Below, in pieces: positions 6,873 through 11,873 of a stretch of DNA of 11,873 nt. The notes under the pieces are model-generated. The model was not told the origin of the DNA, did not search any database, and saw nothing but the letters and a program-made list of their open reading frames with translations. The DNA is from an uncultured Lachnospiraceae bacterium. GTDB taxonomy: Bacteria > Bacillota > Clostridia > Lachnospirales > Lachnospiraceae. The number at the start of each line of letters is the position of its first letter. The first letter of the stretch is position 1. The stretch spans positions 1 through 11,873 of the forward strand of contig CAMPBP010000015.1 in the NCBI GenBank assembly GCA_946639085.1, given 5' to 3'. The translations under genes and the position numbers were made by a program.

Positions 6873-8552
6873 TTACGGTCTTTCGTAAACGCTCCATAAT
6901 GTGCAATTTCCGCTTTTTATCTCAAATACAGGCTCAGTCTGCAATAATTCCGCAACGATAACAGTCGTATCTTCGTCCATTTCCACTAACGCATCGTTCA
7001 TACTTCTTACGTAATAATTGCTGTATGTACGATTAAACGCAATGTAATCGGAATCGGGAAAATCCACCACCTCAATATCCGAAAGGATCTCTTCACCCAA
7101 ATACAGTTCCGTCAATACAAGCATCATATTGTCAAACGATGAAACCGTACAAGTCCCCTCTCTTCTGTGAAGCTCTTCAAATACCGCGCGTGTTCCCACT
7201 CCCCAATAATCGCCATCCCATTTTTCTTGGACATTCTTGCCCGCAAAAATATTGAAATACGCGTATTCATGCGGATGATTCAAACATATAAAGAATAAAC
7301 AGCCTGCCAGCTGCATCGCAAAAAGAGAGCCAAATACGGTCTTTACAACATTGGCATTTTTTGATGCGATTAATCTGTCATATAGGCATTTCGCTCCGTA
7401 CACCCCCGTGACGATCATCGGAGCATACAGAGAATACAACTGTCTCCAGCCGTTATAGAGATTGGTATGGGATACTATCGAAAAAACAATGACCGACACC
7501 CAAAACATCAATATTGAAAAAACAAATATGTTGTCTGTTTTTTCTTTATCCCGCTTTTTCAAAAACAGCCCGGCTGTAACCGTTACGATACCGATCAAAA
7601 AGATTATCGATACCAAAGGCGGGATTGTAACAAACATGAACGAAATAACATACCACCAAGGGATAGGCTTGATCGAGGGTTTGAATATCTCTCCCGCCGC
7701 CATTAAATAATTGTCCCATCTGGAAAAAGAAGCCGATTCCACAGTAACATATTTAACAAAGGATAATGCATGTCCATGCCACATCGCAGGAGTTATCAGA
7801 TAAAAGGACAACACGAAAGACGCAATGGCGATCACGCCTTTCAAAAAGTATTTGCTGTTCCATTTATCGAAAAATGTCACCCTGATCATGTAAGCAAGTC
7901 CGATAAGTCCCAACAGCACAATACCGGTTATTCTTACATTCACACTAAAAGCCGATGTTATTCCAAACAAAACAGGATAAAGTATACCTTTTCCTTGGGC
8001 TTCATAAAATCTGTATCCGAAATAGATTGAAACGAGCACACATGCAAGTGCCAACGCATCTTTATTGTTATATGTGCTTTCGGCAAAAAACCTGGGGCTT
8101 AACCAAAGTGCTCCTACCGCAAACATTGAAAACAGCGGATTGTCGGTAAGTCTTTTTGTAAGAAGATACAAAGCTATGAGCCCAAGCCAAAATATGAAGA
8201 AAACACAGCACCGATAAGCTATTATCCACTTACCCGGGTTGTCCCTGAATGAATGTGATACACAAAAAGGGGCTGCAATATACATTGGTGCCGCACCATG
8301 ATCTCGCTCTATGCTTTCACACACATCCTCGTCTCCCAGCATTTCTGTCCTTGGATCGTCAGCTCCCAAAAGTAATTGAAAATACGGCCTCAGATTCATA
8401 AACAGAATATTCTGCTCGGGATTTTGATCATATCCGATCCCATATGAGCCTGAATTTATCATTCCGATCGTCAAAATGACTGCAAAGCATAGAGTGATCG
8501 CCAAAGATACCATCCTTTTGCTTTTCCAAAAGCTGCCTTGTGGCGTAGTCAT
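6873..8552 (-). CDS. Polytopic membrane glycosyltransferase, GT39-like (GT-C fold)
   Basis: This 559-residue protein has a first helix at about residues 14-33, a long outside loop with Asp42 in GYDQNPEQ, then a series of hydrophobic helices from about 109 to 425, and a hydrophilic C-terminal tail of about 120 residues. The motifs LSPRFFAESTYNNKD (151-165), LYNGWRQLYSLYAP (365-378), HPHEYAYFN (427-435) and GDYWG (447-451) match my memory of bacterial family-39-type glycosyltransferases, which move a sugar from a polyprenyl-phosphate carrier onto an acceptor outside the membrane. Asp42 is the likely catalytic-base position. Donor and acceptor cannot be told from sequence. GGAG stands seven bases before the ATG. 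The gene lies 16 bases after ddh and 15 bases before lysA, so it is cotranscribed with them. It appears A+T-richer than its neighbours: bases 7501-7560 are 27% and 7921-7980 are 33% G+C by hand count, though hydrophobic codons explain part of this. Confidence 0.85.
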   Translation of the reverse strand: MTTPQGSFWKSKRMVSLAITLCFAVILTIGMINSGSYGIGYDQNPEQNILFMNLRPYFQLLLGADDPRTEMLGDEDVCESIERDHGAAPMYIAAPFCVSHSFRDNPGKWIIAYRCCVFFIFWLGLIALYLLTKRLTDNPLFSMFAVGALWLSPRFFAESTYNNKDALALACVLVSIYFGYRFYEAQGKGILYPVLFGITSAFSVNVRITGIVLLGLIGLAYMIRVTFFDKWNSKYFLKGVIAIASFVLSFYLITPAMWHGHALSFVKYVTVESASFSRWDNYLMAAGEIFKPSIKPIPWWYVISFMFVTIPPLVSIIFLIGIVTVTAGLFLKKRDKEKTDNIFVFSILMFWVSVIVFSIVSHTNLYNGWRQLYSLYAPMIVTGVYGAKCLYDRLIASKNANVVKTVFGSLFAMQLAGCLFFICLNHPHEYAYFNIFAGKNVQEKWDGDYWGVGTRAVFEELHRREGTCTVSSFDNMMLVLTELYLGEEILSDIEVVDFPDSDYIAFNRTYSNYYVRSMNDALVEMDEDTTVIVAELLQTEPVFEIKSGNCTLWSVYERP

Positions 8553-8568
8553 GTCTCATCTCCGACTC

Positions 8569-9549
8569 TTATAATAAGTGTGCTCTGATCTCTTCGCCCG
8601 AAAGGGGTGTAAGATATGCGGGTGCGATATCAAACACGGTCTTGCAGCCCGTAACTCCTTCATTATTGAGTCTGAAGATCGCACGTGCGTATGCCAAAAG
8701 AACGCTTGCCGTAAATTCGGGGTTTGAATCGAGCTTTAAGCTGTACTCGATAACATGCTTGTGCTCTTTGTCAAATCCGGTAACACCGCTTCTGAACACA
8801 AATCCTCCGTGAGGGATCTCTTTGTGATCGCGGTTAAACTCTTCTTCGGAAATGAAATGTACGGTCGTATCGTACTCATCGAAGTAGTTAGGCATTGTCT
8901 TGATATCATGCTCTATCTGTGCAAGATCCGCACCCTCCTCGGCTACTACGAAACACTCTCTTGTGTGCTTCTGTCTTGTGGTAAGAGTGGGGTTCTCGCC
9001 GTTTCTTACGCTTTCAAGAGCGGATTGTACCGGAATCGTATACTGTTTTCCGTTCTTAACACCCTTTACACGTCTGATAGCATCGGAGTGACCCTGGCTT
9101 ACGCCCTTGCCCCAGAAAGTGTAATCCTGTCCTTCGGGAAGGATGGCATTGCCGTAAAGTCTTAAAAGTGAGAACATACCCGGATCCCATCCGCAAGAAA
9201 TAAGTGCGGTATGACCGTTTTCTTTGGCCGCCTTGTCAACATTTGCAAAATGTTCGGGAATGCGTGCGTGAGTGTCAAAGCTGTCGATAACGTTGAAATC
9301 CTTTGCATACTTTGGTGTCATCTCGGGAAGGTCGGTTGCGCTTCCTCCACAGATTACCAAAACATCGATATCCTGTTTGTAATTAAGTATCTCATCTACA
9401 CTCTTTACGATAACGCCGTCGGTATTAACCTTTACGCCCGCGGGATCTCTTCTGGTAAATACATACTTAAGTTCCATGTCCTTATTCTGTCTTACGGCAC
9501 TTTCAACGCCCTTTGCGAGATTGCCGTATCCGAGTATTGCTATCTTCAT
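8569..9549 (-). CDS. ddh: meso-Diaminopimelate dehydrogenase
   Basis: This 326-residue NADP-dependent enzyme (EC 1.4.1.16) makes meso-DAP from tetrahydrodipicolinate and ammonia in one step, bypassing the acyl-DAP branches. The nucleotide site is ILGYGNLAKG (5-14). The DAP-binding and family motifs follow: CGGSATDLPEMTP (67-79), DSFDTHARIPEH (89-100), SCGWDPGMFSLLR (118-130), FWGKGVSQGHSDAIRR (145-160), HGGFVFRSG and NPEFTASVLLAYARA near the C-terminus. Length and motif order match the Corynebacterium-type enzyme (about 320 residues). An extended AAGGAGGAG site lies about ten bases before the ATG, inside the preceding gene. The ATG overlaps the stop codon of the upstream TrmB-type regulator as ATGA, suggesting translational coupling and possibly specific control. 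meso-DAP serves both peptidoglycan crosslinks and, through LysA, lysine. Confidence 0.96.
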   Translation of the reverse strand: MKIAILGYGNLAKGVESAVRQNKDMELKYVFTRRDPAGVKVNTDGVIVKSVDEILNYKQDIDVLVICGGSATDLPEMTPKYAKDFNVIDSFDTHARIPEHFANVDKAAKENGHTALISCGWDPGMFSLLRLYGNAILPEGQDYTFWGKGVSQGHSDAIRRVKGVKNGKQYTIPVQSALESVRNGENPTLTTRQKHTRECFVVAEEGADLAQIEHDIKTMPNYFDEYDTTVHFISEEEFNRDHKEIPHGGFVFRSGVTGFDKEHKHVIEYSLKLDSNPEFTASVLLAYARAIFRLNNEGVTGCKTVFDIAPAYLTPLSGEEIRAHLL

Positions 9550-10259
9550 TGTTCTATCTCCTCCTTAAGGTTATGTTGTATCAATACTATTTTATTTCGA
9601 AGTGCTTCCTTCATGACCATCACAAAATCGCTCTGGCCGGAATAAAGACACTTATCTTCATCGTTACCGTTCAATGTTCCCGTAAGCACATACGACGAAT
9701 CGGTAATAAGCCTTATCTGTCCTTTTTCATTGGGAGCATTGTAAACGGTCGCCCCGCCAAGATCGAAGCCCTCGGCTATTATGACCGCTTTCTTTTTACC
9801 CTTTACCAGATTCGCCAATAACGTCCTGTATTCTTCAAGTAAAGATGCATCTGCCTGAATATAAAACCTGAGCTCACATTTACTCAGCATATCTTCTATC
9901 TTATTTTTGATATTTGCCGTACCGCTGACCGTTATAAATCCTTCGGAAGTATCTGCGACTTTGGGAGCATTATCCGTAAGCCATTTGGCTTTCTTTGATA
10001 TATCCTTTACCACATTTCCCGTAAATATCTCAATCGATTCGGGCACGTACTTGGTGGCTTCGCCTTCCAGAACATACGCCGCACCTTTATCTTTTAAAGA
10101 ATTGAGCGAACCGTATGCGTTCGACCTCGATATTCCGGTTTCTTTGGCCACTTCATATCCCGTCATGGCGCCACGCCTAAGCAATGCCTCATACACTAAA
10201 GCTTCCTGACCGGTAAGACCAAACGCTCTTAAGTTGTCCAAAAATACAGGATCTGACAT
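9546..10259 (-). CDS. TrmB-family transcriptional regulator
   Basis: This 237-residue protein has an N-terminal winged helix-turn-helix at about residues 8-70. It reads FGLTGQEALVYEALLRRG, then MTGYEVAKETGISRSNAY (the recognition-helix region), then LKDKGAAYV. A linker leads to a C-terminal effector part starting FITVSGTANIKNKIEDML, typical of the TrmB phospholipase-D-like sensing domain, with VLTGTLNGNDEDKCLYSG later on. TrmB proteins were first known as sugar-responsive regulators in archaea; the ligand here is unknown. The stop codon overlaps the ddh start by four bases (ATGA), so this is the first gene of the lysine unit and most likely controls it and itself. The ATG has only a distant site, AGAGGA 15 bases upstream, which may keep expression low. 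A palindrome over the -35 box of its promoter is a candidate binding site. Confidence 0.9.
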   Translation of the reverse strand: MSDPVFLDNLRAFGLTGQEALVYEALLRRGAMTGYEVAKETGISRSNAYGSLNSLKDKGAAYVLEGEATKYVPESIEIFTGNVVKDISKKAKWLTDNAPKVADTSEGFITVSGTANIKNKIEDMLSKCELRFYIQADASLLEEYRTLLANLVKGKKKAVIIAEGFDLGGATVYNAPNEKGQIRLITDSSYVLTGTLNGNDEDKCLYSGQSDFVMVMKEALRNKIVLIQHNLKEEIEQ

Positions 10260-10294
10260 AGTTTTCGTTGGTGTTCCTCTTTGGTACTACGAAG

Positions 10295-10323
10295 ATAATA
10301 CACTCACAGTTAGCATATGTCAA
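10295..10323 (-). promoter_or_regulatory. Near-consensus promoter of the regulator-ddh-glycosyltransferase-lysA unit
   Basis: On the minus strand a perfect -35 TTGACA (10318-10323) is followed after exactly 17 bases by TATTAT (10295-10300), five of six against TATAAT. The predicted start near 10288 gives a leader of about 29 bases, too short for a lysine riboswitch. It lies immediately downstream of the transketolase terminator. Confidence 0.85.
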
Positions 10324-10325
10324 CT
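10308..10325 (-). promoter_or_regulatory. Candidate operator: 18-bp imperfect palindrome over the -35 box
   Basis: Read on the minus strand, AGTTGACATATGCTAACT pairs with itself at seven of nine positions around the centre CAT|ATG. It contains the whole -35 hexamer, so a bound protein would block RNA polymerase. Directly upstream is a second perfect 8-bp palindrome, CAAATTTG (10326-10333). The autoregulatory TrmB-type protein encoded by the first gene is the obvious candidate ligand. This is inferred from position and symmetry only. Confidence 0.45.
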
Positions 10326-10336
10326 CAAATTTGCAG

Positions 10337-10375
10337 AAAGAAAAAACACATCAGGTTTTTACGCCTGATGTGTTT
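10337..10375 (-). terminator. Intrinsic terminator of the transketolase unit
   Basis: A perfect 12-bp stem (10344-10355 with 10364-10375; AAACACATCAGG pairing with CCTGATGTGTTT) closes an 8-base loop. On the minus strand the stem ends in GTTT and continues TTTCTTTC, giving the T-rich tail. It begins 13 bases after the stop codon of the transketolase C-terminal subunit. Confidence 0.9.
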
Positions 10376-10388
10376 AAGATCAAAATGA

Positions 10389-11324
10389 TTATTTAACGAA
10401 TGCCTTTACGTCTTCGTAAACACCCTTGCCGTCGAGTTTGTATTTCTCTACGAGCTGACTTGCGGAACCGGATTCACCGAATACATCCTGCATACCGAGC
10501 TTCTTTACGGGTACGGGATATTTAGCTGAGAGTGCGTCGCAGACTGCCGATCCGAGACCGCCGATAACGGAGTGCTCTTCAACGGTAACGACCTTGCCGG
10601 TCTTCTTTGCGGAGTTAACAACAATGTCCTCATCAAGAGGCTTGATGGTGTGGATGTTGATAACCTCTGCCGAGATTCCGTCAGCTGCAAGCATTTCTGC
10701 CGCGTTGAGTGCTGAATCAACACAGATACCGGTCGCTACGATGGTAACATCGGTGCCTTCTCTTAAAAGAACACCCTTACCGATCTCGAACTTGTAACCG
10801 GGCTTGTCGTTGATGACCGGAACTGCCGCACGACCGAATCTTAAGTAAACGGGACCGTTCATCTCAAGTGCCGCACGTACTGCTGCCTTAGCTTCGATAT
10901 CATCAGAAGGAACGATAACGGTCATACCGGGGATCGTTCTCATAAGAGCGATATCTTCGTTACACTGGTGGGTCGCACCGTCTTCACCTACGGTGATACC
11001 TGCATGGGTTGCACCGATCTTTACGTTAAGGTGAGGATATCCGATTGCGTTACGAACCTGCTCAAAGTTTCTTCCTGCAGCAAACATAGCGAAAGAAGAA
11101 ACGAAGGGAATCTTTCCGCATGTAGCAAGACCTGCCGCGATGCCTGTCATGTTACACTCTGCAATACCGCAGTCTATATGTCTGTCGGGATATGCTTTTT
11201 TAAATGTACCTGTCTTTGTTGCGCCTGCAAGGTCTGCATCAAGAACGACCATGTTGGGGAAGTCTTCCGCACATGCAACAAGCGCATTACCGTAACTTTC
11301 TCTTGTAGCGATCTTATCTGCCAT
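10389..11324 (-). CDS. Transketolase, C-terminal subunit (split enzyme)
   Basis: This 311-residue protein corresponds to the pyrimidine-binding (middle) and C-terminal domains of transketolase, which moves two-carbon units between sugar phosphates in the non-oxidative pentose phosphate pathway. The ThDP-activating glutamate is Glu56 in CGIAECNMTG. Further family stretches are PFVSSFAMFAAGR, THAGITVGEDGATHQ, MTVIVPSDDIEA and YLRFGRAAVP; the C-terminal domain starts near residue 190 with VTIVATGICVDSALNAAE. It has no ThDP pyrophosphate-binding GDG domain of its own, which is supplied by the subunit encoded just upstream. A single base separates that stop codon from this ATG (TAA-G-ATG). AGGAGG sits nine bases before the start, inside the upstream gene, so the two halves should be made in equal amounts. 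A deoxyxylulose-phosphate synthase-like or other ketolase specificity cannot be fully excluded, but the sequence reads as transketolase. Confidence 0.95.
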   Translation of the reverse strand: MADKIATRESYGNALVACAEDFPNMVVLDADLAGATKTGTFKKAYPDRHIDCGIAECNMTGIAAGLATCGKIPFVSSFAMFAAGRNFEQVRNAIGYPHLNVKIGATHAGITVGEDGATHQCNEDIALMRTIPGMTVIVPSDDIEAKAAVRAALEMNGPVYLRFGRAAVPVINDKPGYKFEIGKGVLLREGTDVTIVATGICVDSALNAAEMLAADGISAEVINIHTIKPLDEDIVVNSAKKTGKVVTVEEHSVIGGLGSAVCDALSAKYPVPVKKLGMQDVFGESGSASQLVEKYKLDGKGVYEDVKAFVK

Positions 11325-11325
11325 C

Positions 11326-11873
11326 TTACTTGCCCTCCTTTAACTGTGCATCGATAGCGGCAAGATCCGCCATAGCTATAGCATACTCTTCATCGTTGGG
11401 AGCTTTTCCGTGCCATCCGGCGCTGTTCTCCATGAAGGATACACCCTTACCTTTAACAGTCTTCATGATGATAGCGGTGGGCTTGCCTTTGCAAGCTCTT
11501 GCGTTGTTCATCGCATTTCTGATCTGATCGAAATCATGTCCGTCGATGTTGATCACGTTGAAGTTGAATGCTTCAAACTTCTTATCTATGGGATAAGGAG
11601 AGCAAACGTCTTCGATCTTACCGTCGATCTGAAGTCCGTTGTTGTCAACGATAACTACGAGGTTATCAAGGTGTCTTGCACCTGCGAACATTGCAGCTTC
11701 CCAAACCTGACCTTCCTGGATCTCACCGTCACCAAGAAGTGTGTAAACTCTGTAATCCTTGTTGTCAAGCTTGCCTGCAAGCGCCATACCTACTGCTGCG
11801 GAAATACCCTGTCCCAGTGAACCCGATGACATATCAACACCGGGAGTTTCCTGCATACAGGGATGTCCCTGAA
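11326..11873 (-). CDS. Transketolase, N-terminal subunit (split enzyme, partial)
   Basis: The frame is open to the right edge of the window, so the 5' part of the gene is missing; 182 complete codons remain of the roughly 275 usual for this subunit. It starts inside the conserved stretch QGHPCMQETPGVD, followed by SSGSLGQGISAAVGMALA. The Met in this stretch is therefore internal and not the start. The ThDP pyrophosphate/metal-binding motif is clear: GDGEIQEGQVWEAAMF, ending about 30 residues later in VDNNGLQIDG. The C-terminus ends at the domain boundary (LAAIDAQLKEGK), which shows this is a true split gene and not a frameshift of one long transketolase. It precedes the C-terminal subunit by one base. 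The promoter lies outside the window. Confidence 0.95.
   Translation of the reverse strand, partial: QGHPCMQETPGVDMSSGSLGQGISAAVGMALAGKLDNKDYRVYTLLGDGEIQEGQVWEAAMFAGARHLDNLVVIVDNNGLQIDGKIEDVCSPYPIDKKFEAFNFNVINIDGHDFDQIRNAMNNARACKGKPTAIIMKTVKGKGVSFMENSAGWHGKAPNDEEYAIAMADLAAIDAQLKEGK

Noticed and set aside
6159-6899. A 246-codon open frame on the plus strand, antisense to lysA
   Set aside because: It lies opposite a fully conserved lysA with all catalytic motifs, has no recognisable domain, and results from codon bias on the coding strand. The other plus-strand open frames of 60-144 codons are rejected for the same reason.
6858-8568. Mobile element carrying the glycosyltransferase
   Set aside because: No terminal inverted repeats, target duplications, transposase or integrase were seen at the gene edges; the gene joins its neighbours with tight operon spacing and intact ribosome sites.
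10260-10388. Lysine riboswitch or T-box before the regulator-ddh-lysA unit
   Set aside because: Most of the 129-base gap is taken by the transketolase terminator and the promoter. The predicted leader is about 29 bases, far too short for either element.
11326-11856. Transketolase N-terminal subunit as a complete 176-residue protein starting at the Met encoded at 11854-11856
   Set aside because: The frame continues to the window edge as QGHPC before that Met, within a conserved transketolase motif, so the Met is internal and the gene is cut by the window.
10389-11873. Frameshifted or broken full-length transketolase
   Set aside because: The break is at the normal domain boundary, with a stop codon, a strong ribosome site and a new ATG. 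This is the known two-gene arrangement of transketolase.

Overview
All recognisable genes in this window lie on the minus strand, so transcription runs from high to low coordinates. The sequence looks like a chromosomal segment from a low-to-moderate G+C Clostridia, most likely a Lachnospiraceae relative. The grounds are strong AGGAGG-type ribosome binding sites, a transketolase split into two genes, a meso-diaminopimelate dehydrogenase next to LysA, a bacterial TrmB-type regulator, and a small lipoprotein of a type common in that group. The lineage call is an inference from gene content, not a search result.

There are five transcription units, separated by four clear intrinsic terminators. 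(1) 11873-10389: the N-terminal half (cut by the window edge) and the complete C-terminal half of a split transketolase, ended by a terminator at 10337-10375. (2) 10259-5616: a four-gene unit with a near-consensus promoter (TTGACA-17-TATTAT). Its order is TrmB-type regulator, diaminopimelate dehydrogenase (ddh), a large GT39-like membrane glycosyltransferase, and diaminopimelate decarboxylase (lysA), followed by a terminator. Ddh and LysA form the last two steps of lysine synthesis by the dehydrogenase route. (3) 5503-4850: rpe, ribulose-5-phosphate 3-epimerase, apparently monocistronic. (4) 4782-386: carB, then a pair of small four-helix SMR/ArnE-like membrane proteins, then a small lipoprotein, with a terminator at 335-363. 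(5) From 297 off the left edge: the start of a membrane-anchored protein resembling the N-terminus of a sugar-type periplasmic binding protein.

Most of the window is primary metabolism: pentose phosphate pathway (transketolase, Rpe), lysine/DAP metabolism (Ddh, LysA), and carbamoyl phosphate for pyrimidines and arginine (CarB). The less ordinary elements are four. The polyprenyl-phosphate-sugar type glycosyltransferase sits inside the lysine operon. The SMR-like pair shows opposite predicted membrane orientations and lacks the drug-exporter glutamate. A palindromic candidate operator overlaps the -35 box of the regulator-ddh promoter. At two junctions the promoters are packed directly against or into the preceding terminator; one of these predicts a leaderless transcript.

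No RNA genes, CRISPR arrays, insertion sequences or long repeats were seen. No intergenic gap exceeds about 130 bases.
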